Source of the DNA: Uloborus plumipes | Lineage: Eukaryota; Arthropoda; Arachnida; Araneae; Uloboridae | Direction of reading: 5' to 3' | Assembly: GCA_038373865.1 (NCBI GenBank) | Contig: JAXGGA010001075.1 | Location: forward strand, 62,001-126,000 | DNA length: 64,000 nt | Shown: one piece after another, positions 10,245 to 21,923 of the stretch | Layout of the letters: every line of letters starts with the position of its first letter | Numbering within the stretch: the stretch's first letter is position 1 | Position numbers and translations under genes: made by a program | Notes under the pieces: generated by a model | What the model was told of the DNA's origin: nothing | The model's database searches: none | What the model saw: only the letters and a program-made list of their open reading frames with translations

Positions 10245-10269
10245 ACCGAGCGGGCTCGGTCCCCTGGTA
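10245..10269 (+). other. Helitron-like 3' terminal hairpin
   Basis: ACCGAG and CTCGGT pair across CGGG and are followed nine bases later by the element end. The same structure, one base pair longer, is at 45903-45929. Confidence 0.65.
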
Positions 10270-10895
10270 CTGCCTTATTATATAAAAAGCCCTTCTCAAT
10301 TTTTCAATTTTTCAAGATATATATGTGTTCAGCTACTATTACTCACTAGATTTTTTTTTTAAATCAATCAATTTCAATTTTTTTGAAATTTGCTTCGCTT
10401 CGCTTTTATACTAAAAGATGTCACTAAATGTTATTCCATTTAGCAAACAAATAAGCAGTTTAAAAACATGAAGATGCATAATTTTTATCATGAGCGACAG
10501 AAATATAAATTACAGTAAGTTTTATAGCATCCTAAAAACTATCAAAACTTAGAAAGAATTATTGCAGTAGTAAAATCTAGTTGCAAATATAATTTAAAAA
10601 AAGGAATTTTCCGAAGTTATATAAGAATAATTATGTTATAATATTCACAACACTGTAGCTTTTCCCCAAAAATTATTGAATACTGATTTTTTTAATTCTT
10701 TTATTTTTTTTGTTAACTTCTTATAGTGAGTTCAAGTAGTAAGGTTTAATTCTACGTCTACTCAATTGTAATCAAAATTTTTGTTAATGACTAATTAAAA
10801 TTATTTTGCTTTCAAATTTCCCCATTGGTACGTCTAGCTTTTTGAAAAAGTACATACTAAACATTAGTCATCAGAAGATATCTTTCAGGCCAAGA

Positions 10896-11069
10896 CAGGC
10901 CCGTCATTTGGAGCATCAGGACGGGTGGTCAATGGCCCTCCCCCTGGTTTTGGAAATTAATATATTTACACATAAAAGGGCTTTTGCTTTTTTGGTATAA
11001 TTTATATTGAAATTTGGTATAATTTACCCCCCCCCCCCCCAACTGTCAAAATTTGAAATGACGGGCCTG
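10896..11069. mobile_element. hAT-type MITE (CAGGCCCGTCATTT family)
   Basis: The ends CAGGCCCGTCATTT and AAATGACGGGCCTG are inverted. The flanks GGCCAAGA and CGTCAGGA agree at five of eight bases, suggesting an old 8-bp duplication. The same insertion is present in element B (27997-28179), so it predates the split of A and B. Confidence 0.65.
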
Positions 11070-11199
11070 CGTCAGGAAAAAGAGGGTTTACAACAGGGAA
11101 ATACGAATTTTCACAATAATTAGTGGAAAATCTGCCCCACCAATATTCATGATGAAAAATAACTGTGCAATGGAAAAAAATGAAGTTTTTATTCGTATG

Positions 11200-11965
11200 A
11201 TCATTGTGTTTTTACTTCCTTTTACGTAGTAAAGGAAGTATTGTGATTGCGAGAAAAAAATCACTCAAATATGAGTCTAAATTTTGATTTTGCTCACCCC
11301 CGAATGAATGTTCAGTAGTTTTTTCGACCTGTCAGCACATGCATATGTACCTACCAACATATAAGCAGCCAAAATATCCTTTTCAACCACTCCCGAGTTA
11401 ATTACGACGAGTTTTCTCGTGACGTCTGTATGTGCGTATGTATGTGGGTCGCATAACTCAAAAACTATATGCCGTAGAAGCTTCTAGCTTGGTATGTAGG
11501 CTCTGAGGATGGTCTAGTTGTGCACCTCCCCTTGTGGTTGCATTTAAATGTTCCCAAGGGGTTGTTTTACCCCTTTTTTGGGGTAAATCAGTGTTAATTT
11601 CAATGCAGACTCAAGCGATATGAATTGGCGCGACCACTTGGCGATATGTCGCCAAGCTTTTGGTCGCCAAGTGTTTGACGCCAACTTGGCGATATATCAC
11701 CAAGGTGGCGACAAATGTGACGAAAATATTATTTTTTGAATTTGGGTTCAACTTGGCGCTGTTGGCGATATTTTGCGAAAAATTCACTGAACGATATTAA
11801 AATCAGCAATATTTAGAAAATTAACCATTGTAAAATATTTTTTGCATTGTTTCGTGGCAGATTAGGGGAGTAAAAATTTGAATTGTCACCTTGCTCACTC
11901 CAAGCACTTTTTTTAACACTTAAGGCAACTACTAAGAAATTTACACGTAAAAGGAAGTAGTGTGG
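11200..11965. repeat. Repeat insertion present in A but not B
   Basis: The block is bounded by ACTTCCTTTTACGTAGTAAA on the left and TTTACACGTAAAAGGAAGTA on the right, an imperfect inverted pair. B lacks it. Inside, 11620-11710 holds repeated palindromic words (TTGGCGATATGTCGCCAAG, TTGGTCGCCAAG). No coding sequence is seen. Confidence 0.5.
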
Positions 11966-12680
11966 GGTCCATACCAGATTTTTTTTTCTTCATTTATATT
12001 TGTGAGAAACGTTTAATATCAAAGTCAAGATTGCAAAAATTCAACCTTTAGACTTCCTCTCTCAATCTCACCCCCCCCCCCCCAGAGCCTGTCCTGTATT
12101 TACAGTTCTTAGATCTGGCAACCCTGGTAGGAACTCTCCTGGATTTTTTCTTTCGAAATTGAAGTCCGAAAATGCCAGTTGTTAACTCCTATATACTGAC
12201 TGAAGGGACGGGATTTTGTTCAGGACTTTTTCCCGGAATCTTCTCTAAATCAACTCTTGAAAATGCCATCTTTGACTTCAGGCTTAGAGATGGGGTGCAG
12301 AAACTCTCTGCCGAAAATTATTCAAAACTAGTTCCAAAAATGAAATTTAAAACAATTTTATTTGAGGTTAGGGAGAGGTTAAATCAGGGAAATTTGTAGA
12401 GGTCCTTAAACCAAAATTTAAGGTAATCTTAGAAGACATTGGGGGAGATCAAGGGCCCTAGTTTAGGAGGGGGAAGGGGACGCAGTCACATACTTCTTTT
12501 GAATCCACCACTGTGCTCAAGTCTGGATGCTACCCATAATTGATTCTATTTTTCCCTATATTTTTTGTTTTTAAAATATATAATGTTTAAAAAAAAATTA
12601 TAGTGTCGCGACCCCGTGAGAAATGCTTAGCGACCGCATTTGGGGTCACAACCCACAGGTTGGGAACCACTGATCTAAAT

Positions 12681-13168
12681 AATATATATACAATAGAAAA
12701 ATGTTGTGTGTGTATGTATTTAAAAAATATTTTAATTTAGTAACTTAGAAATATTTTTGGATAAGAATGAGTAGTTTATAATTCGTTAACGGAACAACTA
12801 GTTAACAAATAGACTATATTGGTAATATATGTCGCACACAAAATTTGCAATACATACACAAATATACTCTTCGTACATTAACTGCTATAGCTGAAGTCCC
12901 ATTTTTGACTGCAAAAACTACTGTTGATGACCTCTAAAAAATTAAAGATTAAGGTTTGAGAAAAAAAAAGTGGTTTTAAACATCTCTCATGTACAGCTTT
13001 TAGAGATGTGAGTTTGAAACAAAATCAAAAACCATCAAGTGCCCTTATTCGGAATAACCCTGCGGAGTTAATGTCTATTCCGAACTTTTATGAATTTTCG
13101 TTAATCATCATTCAGTTAAGTTTTAGTATGAATCCATTTTAATGATTACAATTGTTTTTTTCTTTCAG
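12681..13168. other. AT-rich DNA, probably intronic
   Basis: No ORF, TIR or RNA gene is seen. The last bases, a T-rich run ending TTCTTTCAG, form a good splice acceptor for the putative exon at 13169. Confidence 0.4.
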
Positions 13169-13313
13169 GATTTACTCTGAAGTGACTAGTTTTGTACAGT
13201 TTTTCTATTTGCTGTGTTTTATAAAACCGCCACAATTCCACTTCTCAGTACGTGGCCTGCACATATGGACAAAAAGAAGCCGGTCAAACGGCCTCGTATG
13301 GATGCAACACCTA
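13169..13313 (+). CDS. Putative host exon with a start codon and nuclear localisation signal
   Basis: A polypyrimidine tract ending in CAG (13166-13168) precedes this segment and a consensus donor GTGAGT (13314-13319) follows it. Within it an ATG at 13265 opens a frame reading MDKKKPVKRPRMDATP, which runs across the donor, so 13169-13264 would be 5' untranslated sequence. The basic KKKPVKRPR is a classical nuclear-localisation-type cluster, so the product, if real, is probably nuclear. I do not recognise the protein. Downstream exons are not identifiable in this window, and the large transposon stack upstream would then lie in an intron or upstream DNA. Chance conservation of splice signals is possible. 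Confidence 0.4.
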
Positions 13314-13319
13314 GTGAGT

Positions 13320-15219
13320 GTTAGTTTTTAGTAAGAAAATTACTCATTACAAAGAATGTGCTCTAAGAATGCTCATCAGAAATGAAGCAATGAAGAGAAA
13401 AAGTACTTTTTGGGCAATCGTCAAGAAATATGGCATCCTTTTTTTTCCCTTTTAAGCAATACATTGGTCATGTTTTCTTCAGTACAGAATGAGTACAGCT
13501 CTGAAGTTGTCTTATGTTAAATAACTAAAAAAAAGAATAGATCTTGATTTTGCAGTTTTCAATGTTTTATGTGAGTAATTAATTACTTTAAAATTAGTTG
13601 TCTTTCAATGCTGAATAATTTACTGCTCTTTTGATACATTTTGCATTTTGCAGAGGTTCAAAATAAAAGATAATAAAATTATATGTATGGTTTAAACAAA
13701 CATTTTCAAAAGATGATTACATCTCAGTGTACTTTCGAGGGAATGAGAGCAACCACTTTTTTCAGTTGCTGTGCTCAAACACCTAAATATTTGTTGCAAC
13801 TCTGCTCTTTTTATTCACAAATAGTTTTGTTATAGCTTATATTTCATATTGTGTTTACTTTGTTGATTGATTTAATCATCTTTCTGTATCGAAAGTGTAG
13901 ATGAAAGTATTTGATTCATGAAACATCCCAACTTGAAAAATTATTAGAGTTGTATCTTTCAAAACTTTTTCTTTTTTTGGGGGGTGGGGGGGGGGGTGGC
14001 ATTCTTTTGTAGATGCCATTCTATGCGTGCTTGAATTAGTGATGGGCAGTACAAGATTGTTAATTATGTAAATCCAGGGATATGGATTTTTCGTGTCTAG
14101 ATCAGTGTATACAGACCTGAACTTCTTTACCCAATTTAATTCCTGCCGAAGCGTAAAATTTGAAAGGGAAGGTATTCTTATAAGGGTGGTGGCAATTCCT
14201 TCAAAAAATCCATCTCTAGCAAAAAAACATCATTAAAAATAGGACTTATTCATAAAAGAAATTCTAAAAAATGTAAAGGTGAGTTTGCAAGGCAATGCAG
14301 TAGTAACATATTCAAACTTTATTTTTGCATAAATGTAGCAATGTAACCCCCCCTACCCCCCCCCCCCCCACTTGCCCAACCAAAGTAATTGTACAACTAA
14401 AAACATGTTTACAAACAATAAATAGAACTTGTGGACTTTTTTCAAAATGTGGAAAAATAAAATTTCCAAATCACTAAAACTGGACTATTTAATTGCTAAA
14501 TTGTTACCTCTTAATGTTCATAAAAAAATAAAAACTAATTTAAATGGAATTTACTAATTAGTCATCCCTTGCCAATTCACGCATTGATTTCCTTCCTATT
14601 GCGGTTTAGCCATTCTTTCTTTCGCTATCCTTTTCAAATGGGCTTGTGTTAATTTTTCCTTCAAAAGAATAACAGAATGTTTTTAAGTAAGATTCTCCTA
14701 AGGGATTATAGAAGAACTGGTTGAGTTTGGAGATGATAAAAATGCCGAAGAGAATGTGGAAAACCTCTACCTGCTTTGAATGATTAAACAGTTACTGGGA
14801 ATGCTGTATAATTGCAAGGTATTAGATGCATATGCCAATGATGCTTAACAAATTGCTTTGCTAATCGCAATCATCACCTTTAAGACAGAAGGAATAATGA
14901 GGTGGAGCCGGGGAGACACGCTCATTCATTTTTACTTATTTCATCATTCAAGGGGTGGCGTAATTTTCAAATCATAGTGTGCAAGAAATGTGTGGTTATT
15001 TGTAGTTTAATGCACAGTAATAAGAGTGCTATTATGTTGTTTTTTAATTTTCCATATTTTTGGAACATTTTTTGGGTATTAAGAATTTATGGTGACTAAA
15101 AAGTTTTTCATGTCTACAGACCGTACATATTTTCAAAATTGCCCTTAAAAATCGTAAATAAGTTTTCTATGCTCTGGATAGGAAAAAAATCCTACTTTGT
15201 GAACATTCATAATCCAGAG
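13320..15219. other. AT-rich DNA, no gene seen
   Basis: This is possibly the intron following the putative exon at 13169-13313. It contains G-runs near 13980 and C-runs near 14341-14370, but no ORF above background and no paired termini that I could find. Confidence 0.45.
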
Positions 15220-15723
15220 CAGTGGTTCCCAAAGGGGTCCACAGGAACCCCTAGGGTTCCCCCAGAGTTTAGAAAGGGTCCATATGAAAGAAAGAAAAAT
15301 TGGGGGTCCACAAGATGCAAATAGGGGTCCTTTTGTTGATGCACCAAATTTACTCTATCCCACTTAAGTCTTCTTTTTTTTCCTTGTGCACCTATTCTAT
15401 GTAAGAATATTAGTTGAATTAAGTTTTGTGCCATTATTTTTATGAAAGTATGCATAAAAATATTAAGTTTTTCTCTTCATCTGTTTTCTTTTCACTTAAA
15501 TTTTAATTTTTTACTCTACAGTCAAACTGAATCCTTTAAAAAGTTGTCAGCTGGTTGTTTTAGAACATCAATAAATAGAATTTAACCATTTAATTCCCGG
15601 TTTTAGAATGCAGGAGCTTTATTATTATGATTCTTGATTAGTTTTGAATTGACTCCCAAGGTCTAGAAGAAATTTGAAAACCAGGCAAGGGTTCAACGGA
15701 ACAAAAAAGTTTGGGAACCCCTG
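15220..15723. mobile_element. hAT MITE with perfect 8-bp TSD
   Basis: The left end is CAGTGGTTCCCAAA and the right end TTTGGGAACCCCTG. The duplication ATCCAGAG is perfect (15212-15219 and 15724-15731). It is 504 bp and non-coding. Confidence 0.9.
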
Positions 15724-15839
15724 ATCCAGAGCGTATTAACAGCAATAAACAAATGTTGTCAATATTTTTTAGTTAACATATTTAGAATTTTAAATATGTA
15801 ATAAAATTTCAGACTAAAAGAGCCATTTAAGATTACTCA

Positions 15840-16190
15840 AAGGTAAAACTGATAAGTACTAGGTATGATTCAAAAGTTTCAAAACTGAGCTCAGAACTAG
15901 AAATTTCTTGAACATTTTAGTACAGCCGACTATAACTCCTGAAACTATGATCCTTCAGCATCAGCACAGTGCTTCCAGCTCGTCTTCCATTGCTCATAGC
16001 CCTTCTGAAAGTCCTCGGGCAACATGCTGTCAAATGCTCTCATCAAAGCCTTCTGGATGGCGTCAAATCGCTTCCCTTTTAGGCGGATTAATTCCCTTGA
16101 TTCTCCGAAGAGAAAAGAGTGACTTGTAGCCAAGGTGGAGCTGTAGGGTGCCTGCGGCAGTGTTGTCACGTTGAACTTTACCAAAACTTA
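15840..16190 (-). mobile_element. mariner-type remnant, 3' end
   Basis: The minus strand carries the C-terminus of a mariner transposase (15945-16184). It is followed toward lower coordinates by a tail with TTTTGAAACTTTTGAATCATACCTAG (15847-15872, minus strand), which resembles mariner termini. No matching terminus is found at the other side, so it is a truncated copy. Confidence 0.6.
15945..16184 (-). pseudogene. mariner transposase C-terminal fragment
   Basis: The frame reads PQAPYSSTLATSHSFLFGE, then LKGKRFDAIQ and EDFQKGYEQWKTSWKHC. This corresponds to the mariner order HPPYSPDLAPSDFFLF…LKGxRF…WxxRWxxC near the C-terminus. The SPDLAP block that carries the third catalytic Asp reads SSTLAT here, so the catalytic residue is lost. 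The N-terminal two-thirds of the protein, including the DNA-binding domain and the first two Asp residues, is absent. It is an inactive relic. Confidence 0.7.
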
Positions 16191-16906
16191 GTCGGTAGAG
16201 GGGGACTTGCGAGTGGGCACGTTCTTGTGGTGGAGGCAATTGACCTTGATTGCCAGGTGGACTCTATCCCTTTAAGTGGCAGAGCTGCTCCAAGTGCTTT
16301 TCCATTTTTGACTCTCCTAATCTTCGACCCAGGTCATTGTCATGCACTTACCAGGGCTCCAGAGGAAACTGCCGCAGGTTCCGTTTGTTCCCAAGACCCT
16401 CGACTACTCCCCCTACCCGCAAGAACCCGGCCCGAACCAGTATTGAAACTTCTGAATCATAATTTGTAAACAGATCTTTATTTTTGTCAGATATCTGGCA
16501 CATCACTAGCATGAATGTGTGAATGTATGTAAGTGAGTACTTTGTATGTTGCAAAATTCTGTAAACAAGCAAGGCCCGATTAAGATAATCACTGGACCTT
16601 GGGCCAAACACTTATTCAGGGCCCCGCTGTATTCAATCCTTACAATTTTAGCCATTAGCTAAAAATTTCAGCCATTTGAGCAACCTTAAAAACTGGGGAC
16701 CTTAGTACATGTCCTAGTTGACCTATTAAGTAATCAGGCACTTTATACAAATGAATTTTAAACTGGGCTAATTAGTTTTCGATGCCAATCATTGTAGGAA
16801 AACGGTGATTTCTAAAAAAAAAAGAACACTTATTTATTGTTCCTGTAGTCTGACTGCCGAGTTAGACATCTCCTACCTTTCGATTTATCAAGGGTGCTTT
16901 TATAAG
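16191..16906. other. Unassigned sequence, GC-richer than its surroundings
   Basis: 16200-16450 is unusually GC-rich for the window and has open frames on both strands, but none shows a recognisable domain. It may be part of another repeat. Nothing else is supported here. Confidence 0.35.
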
Positions 16907-17327
16907 CAGGGGTGGCAAATAAGGGGAGTAAGAGGGGGCGGTGTCACTCCCAAATTTTTGCGCAGAAAAATAAGAAACTTGTAAGCTCAATTTGTATGAA
17001 TCACAAATCAATGATCATATTTAAAAGAAAATAAAAAAGCTCACTAATTCTCAATAATAGTTGACGAAAGTGAACGCATCATTTGAACCACCAGTAATCA
17101 CGTAAAATGTACATAAAGGAGAAATCTTGAAATTTTCAGAGTTTCTCATATGAATTTTTGAATTTACCAAGCTAATGTATATTGTTTATATAAACCTTTT
17201 TTTTTTCTTAAGGTTAAATACATTTTACGATAGCTTCATTTTTACCAAATGTATTTCATTCCATACTGATTAAATTCATAGTTAACAAACTCGCCCCCTC
17301 AAACGAAATGCTGAAATGCCGCCCCTG
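16907..17327. mobile_element. hAT MITE with perfect 8-bp TSD
   Basis: The left end CAGGGGTGGCAAAT and the right end ATGCCGCCCCTG are imperfectly inverted. TTTATAAG is duplicated exactly at 16899-16906 and 17328-17335. It is 421 bp and non-coding. Confidence 0.85.
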
Positions 17328-17335
17328 TTTATAAG

Positions 17336-19796
17336 TGATAAAAATATCGAACTGTTTTATTTTATTTTCTCACTTTTTTACTAATAACTTTGCACCTAAT
17401 CGTTTCAAATGCACATGCTCAAGTAGGAGACTTTTCTTTTTTAATATTTAGAAAATTGTTTATATGCTCCATTCATACATACGGTACATTTGGACATCAA
17501 AAAAACACTTTTAATAGTTAAAATGACAAGAGATGAGTGACTTGAATTCATATTAATTGGGAACTCTCTTCTCTTGCCTAAAACTACTTGACTACATTGC
17601 TTTTTGCTACTTTCAGAAATTACTTTTGACCTAGGTCAGAATGTTGAAATTCCAAAGAATTGGGAAACTTTTCATACAGCTGTCCCCATTTAACTTGCAA
17701 AACCTCTATTTTTGCAATCCTAGACGCATATTTCTAATTGTAAAATGGTCAATGCAGGGTTAAAAAGTAATACATAAAATTGAACATCAATAAGACCAAT
17801 ATTCACTGACATAGGAAACACAGGTTTTGTGACTTTTCACTTTACATCACCATCATAATTGACTTGACCTTCGTTAAAAGAGCCAGAGAGGCTGTTTTAT
17901 TCTGGGACGCGGATCTCTATTTTTGATCTGAATAACAGTAAAATCAGAGTCTAACCTATCTCTTCTTTGGTCTGCTCCCTGGTCGTTGTCCAAAAGAGAC
18001 TGCATTGAAAACTTTCAAGCAGCTCTATCACTTTCCATTGTCATGAGATTTCTGTCCCATCTCATTCTGTTCAGTTAAATACATTTTAAAATGTCAACGG
18101 GTCTAAAGTGTTTGTGAAGCTCAAATTAGTATCTTCTTCGCCAATTTCTAGTCATTGATTCCACCAAACCTGGTCTTTTGAGAATTTCATATAGTGCAAT
18201 TTTAGTTTCTCTATCAGGTAAGATTTTAATTGGTTTCAGAGCCCAAATAGCCAGCAAAAATTCTCTTACAGATCTCGGAGGTGATTTCTTTTTAGTATTT
18301 TGTCTGGGATATCACGTAAGTTTACTTTTTAACTATTTCAAATTAGCTTTTTTGCTCGAGTTCAAAGAAATTGTCAACGGTGCTAGGCGCGGATTTCGAG
18401 ATCGGACAGTAGATAGATATTTATAAAAAAAAAAAGTTAATAAAAATAAGTAAATATTTTTTGAAATTTAAATATAAATTTGAACAAGAAAATAAATACC
18501 TTTGTGTAATGAACAAAAGCATATTAAACGCAAATGAGCAGGAAAACGGCACACACGGGTTTCGGCGTTACAAGGAGCACCCTTTTCAATGCTAAAAATG
18601 TGAGTTTATGGATGAAATTCTTCATCAAATTTATCAAATATTAATTCTAACTGAATTATCATGATCAGAAAAATCATTTATGCACATCTGCTAACACAAG
18701 AGCTTCATTTAATGAATATTTTTCCACCTTCATGTACATTTTTTTTGAAGAAGGAGTTTTCTGGTATGCATTGAAGATGTGTTTTGCAAATTATCTGGTG
18801 CAGGGGAAATAGTGCTTCACTATTTCAATAATGTCAGTATTTATAATGTGTACTCAATGAATTATTTACCATTGATTACTTTTTTTGATTTCTGCATTTT
18901 AAAAATATTTTTTCCTGAACTCCCCTTTTTTTTTGTTCTTCCAGCAAATTACACACAAGATAGAGAGATGCCCCTATAACAGGGTATAACTTTCTGCAGA
19001 GCTTATTGGAGCTGAGTTCCTGCACTTTGTTTCAATTGTAGCTGAATTTTTGTATTTTAGCTGAAATTCAAGCTTTTTAGGTTCAAAAATAGGTTCTGAA
19101 GACTAGGGCTTCTGCCTTTATTTTGTTAGCCCCACCCTTGATTGTTGTCAATCCTCTCTTTGTTTTTTAATTTCCATTACCTGCTTGCTCTATAACCTGG
19201 TATTTCTTTACACTACAAAATACATTCATAGTTTATACATCAACCACAAATTTACAAACACTTATTCACTGTGAGCATACACATGTATCACACGCAAATT
19301 TAGTATTCAATGTAAATACTGAGAGCGTAGTTGATATGATAAGTAAAGACCCAATGCATTATTTTCCCAACCAACAGTAAGGTGTATTTATAATATTAAT
19401 TAGAAATAAAAAAACATTCAACTTTTAAAATATCGTTTGTTAAAAAAAATGCAGCAATGATAAGAAAGAGAGGTTTAACATGAAAACAAGAAGTGTCCAT
19501 CAGCCTAGGCTACAGTAGTGCAATTAACGAAACAACAAGATTAAGAGCAAGCGGAAATGCGGATTGATACATATTTCAATGTTCTTTGTTATTAAATCAC
19601 AAAAGATATGAAGTAAGTAAAAAAAACTTATTGATATATTTTGCAACATAAAATCGTATAGAAAAGAAAAATTAAGGTAGAAAAACTGTTTGTTGAAATT
19701 TTAAATTACAGATATTTTGTGCAAAAGCGCCACCTAGAGGCAATTTTTGTTGTGAAAGAGTCAACTGGCTAAGGAATATAGTCCCTATTTTAGTTA
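17336..19796. other. AT-rich DNA, no gene seen
   Basis: No coding region is supported. Around 18540-18600 is a segment with GGGTTTCGGCGTTACAAGGA, which looks like a retroelement end but has no partner or TSD I could find. Confidence 0.4.
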
Positions 19797-20024
19797 TTAA
19801 TTAAAACTTAATGAGACAAGCTCTGCTTGGGAACATTGGATTTTTCGGTTCAGTACATCACTATTAATAAATTTCAAGCAAGTTCCCGTAGTCCCAGAGA
19901 TTGGTAAACGAACTTGAATGATATCGGTGCTTGGCCCACAGAATATTTCCAGTGCAGGGAAATATTCCTTCAATATAATTTCAGATCTTGTGATGATGTC
20001 ATCTGCATAGGTTAGAACCTGCAC
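19797..20024 (-). pseudogene. Possible LINE reverse-transcriptase fragment (YADD)
   Basis: The minus-strand frame begins MQVLTYADDIITRSE. LTYADDI matches the catalytic YxDD box of reverse transcriptases, and the preceding QVL is usual for non-LTR elements. Only about 30 residues are convincing. The rest of the 75-residue frame does not resemble the family, and no 3' tail or target duplication was found. A chance match is possible. Confidence 0.35.
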
Positions 20025-20029
20025 TGATT

Positions 20030-21923
20030 TTTATTTTCCAGCTATAAAAACTCACTGAGCTTAGAACACCAGAATGAGCAGAAAACCAGAAATTTAGAAT
20101 TTCAAATGTATTAATTTTCATTTTTGATTCACATGAATAATGATACTTGTGTCCAGGTTTCACATAATAAGGCATTTAAGTTGCCAATTTTTAAAATTAC
20201 ATTGCTTTTTTTTTTATAAAACTTAATTATTTATACTGAACTTAGACCCATTTATCAGTTATCTGATTTGTTATTTCTGTAATCTTCTTTTCCGTTATCA
20301 CGCGAGATCTTCCTTATTCCTTTATCAAATTCCATGATTTACAGCTCATTTTAAAGCTTATTGTGCTGTTTATTGACGAAAAATTGACCAACAGTGTTTT
20401 TTATTTAAAAAAAATGTGCTCTTTTCTCTTTTTCTAACACATAAGTTTAATAAATAACAACCAAAAATTAAGACCCATTGATACGGTTGGATAGAGCGTC
20501 GTACTAGAAACATGAGGATTGTAGGTTTGATCTTGCCATTGGCTTTGTCCCTTTTGAATGATTTTCTCTTGTTTATTAAATGCAAATTTCTGAGGATATA
20601 TAATCGAAACCTATTGTAGGATTTTAAACCGCATTTGCACTACTTCATCAAAACTAGAATAGAAATGTTTATTTTAGGAGGATAATTTAGCTTGAATAAT
20701 ATTTCTTAAAGATGCTTTTTCTGGTTGTTTCCTTAATACTTCATGAATCTACGAAAGTAAAGCATGATTTCGTACTCTTTTAAGTCGGCAAAAAGTAACA
20801 AAAATCAACTCTCAAGCACTCAACGCAAATTTTATAACAAAGTATTTAAAAAATTGACAATTTTTTGCTCATAGCTGGGGGAAGGGCGGGGAGGCATTAC
20901 CCTTCATGAGTCTTCCAAATGATGGACTTGAATGCAGCCATTCGATAGAACTCCTGTTACGCGTGTAGCCCTTTACTGAAAAAGGTTGTGCATCCCCTAC
21001 CTTACAGGTTAGTAACTTAGCTATTTTATATTGAATTTTTAGATATTGTGCCTCCAAGGGCTATTTTGCTCGTTATGGTTTTTTTGCTCCTATTCCCGCA
21101 AGATTTTAATAAAAATTTTCAAATTTCCTCCTTTTTTGCTCTGACAACTCTTATCTCAGTCAGTAATATAATAGCATTCATTTTCGTAAGGCTTGGCAAT
21201 TTTCATGCATATGCCGTAACGCGAAAAGTAGAGCCTCCTGAAATTTTTTTTCTTAAATTTTCAGTTCTATTCATGTAAAATTCGAAACATTTTCAGTTTG
21301 CAAAATCAGAGATATCTTCATTTTTGCCAAAATTATGGTGTGCGAAAATAAGTGCTTTTACCGTACTTATTTATTCTTGTATATAGTTACTAATTTTTAG
21401 TTATTCATATCTGAAATTACGGATAATAAAACTTACAGAAGATAAAATTAGAGCAATATAATGAACAGAGATAAAAATTATTTAGTCAAAATTGTACATT
21501 TTTTTTAAGTGCTAAAATTGTTAAGTTTTTTAAACTACACTTTTCTAGCCAGCATCCTTAGAACTCAGCTTTCTGCTTTAAAAAGCAATGTAATGCTTGT
21601 TATAATGAAATATGATTTTTTAGAATTAGTCTCTTTTAATTGCCTTTACTAAAATAAGATTCCATCTTTTAAGACACTTAGCACCTTTTTTCCTATTCTT
21701 CTCCTTAGTGTCGGATATGGGGAGCAAGCCAGGCCCCTGGGCTGGGCGACGAGATTGTTGGAATTCATCCTGTCTCTGCTTTTTTTGTTAACAGTTGATA
21801 TAAAAACTCAAAGGAAGATAGCTAAGGGCACTAATTTTAAGATTTTCCCTTGCTCAAATAATCAAAGATCTGCCACTGCTTTTTGTATGTATTTAGTCGC
21901 TACAACTAGTTTTTGTGAAACAG
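20030..21923. other. AT-rich DNA, no gene seen
   Basis: No supported gene is present. 20970-21000 (AAAAAGGTTGTGCATCCCCT) resembles the end of a hAT MITE without a partner. Confidence 0.4.

Larger units (their letters stand above)
1638..10269 (+). mobile_element. Helitron-like insertion with terminal hairpin
   Basis: The left end begins TCTAATATCTTTA and the right end is the hairpin ACCGAG-CGGG-CTCGGT (10245-10260) followed by CCCCTGGTA. Element B lacks this block at the matching place. There the sequence runs, on the minus strand, TTTTACTATGCCTTACTG straight through, so the insertion fell between an A and the next base without a target duplication. A 5' TC, a 3' hairpin about ten bases from the end and no duplication are Helitron-like, but the terminus is GGTA rather than CTRR. 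A second 5' end of the same family lies at 9255, so two copies are probably nested or in tandem. No Rep/helicase coding sequence is seen here. Confidence 0.55.
9255..10269 (+). mobile_element. Second Helitron-like copy, carrying a SINE
   Basis: A second TCTAATATCTTTAGACGAG start lies at 9255, followed by a body shared with 45470-45929 (for example CCACGTTTTATTATAACAAT) and the terminal hairpin at 10245-10260. The SINE at 9662-10064 interrupts it. I cannot tell whether this is nested within, or arrayed end-to-end with, the copy that begins at 1638. Confidence 0.5.
1308..12126. mobile_element. Element A, 8-bp-TSD (hAT-like) transposon, heavily invaded
   Basis: The element starts CAGGGTTGCCAGA and ends TCTGGCAACCCTG, and both sides carry the same 8-bp duplication GTAGGAAC (1300-1307 and 12127-12134). 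The next bases at the left are GC-rich (TCCCGGATTTCAAGGGAC), while the right end reads ACAGGACAGGCTC on the other strand, so only about 13 bp are truly inverted-repeated. An inverted paralogue (B) lies at 27712-34531. Comparison with B shows that A has gained the 1638-10269 Helitron-like block and an insertion at about 11200-11960. No transposase of its own is visible. The 8-bp duplication and CAGGG terminus point to hAT. Confidence 0.8.
601..12672. mobile_element. hAT-type element (outermost of a nested stack)
   Basis: The left end reads CGGTGGTTTCCAACC and the right end GGTTGGGAACCACTG, an imperfect terminal inverted repeat of the CAGTGGTTCCCAACC kind that is common in non-autonomous hAT elements. 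The flanks CTCTATAT (593-600) and ATCTAAAT (12673-12680) agree at six of eight positions, as expected for an aged 8-bp hAT duplication. Its own sequence is only about 600-1307 and 12127-12672. It holds loosely repeated 70-90-base units containing TTTCGAAATT-like words and encodes no transposase. The 10.8 kb between is element A and everything nested in it. The age inference rests on the imperfect duplication. Confidence 0.6.

Noticed and set aside
16119..16469. 116-residue plus-strand ORF
   Set aside because: It partly overlaps the reverse strand of the mariner remnant and shows no recognisable protein features.
18540..18600. Segment with GGGTTTCGGCGTTACAAGGA as a ribozyme or retroelement end
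   Set aside because: On the minus strand a GAAAC box follows a weak hairpin, but the CUGANGA box is absent and stem II does not pair well.
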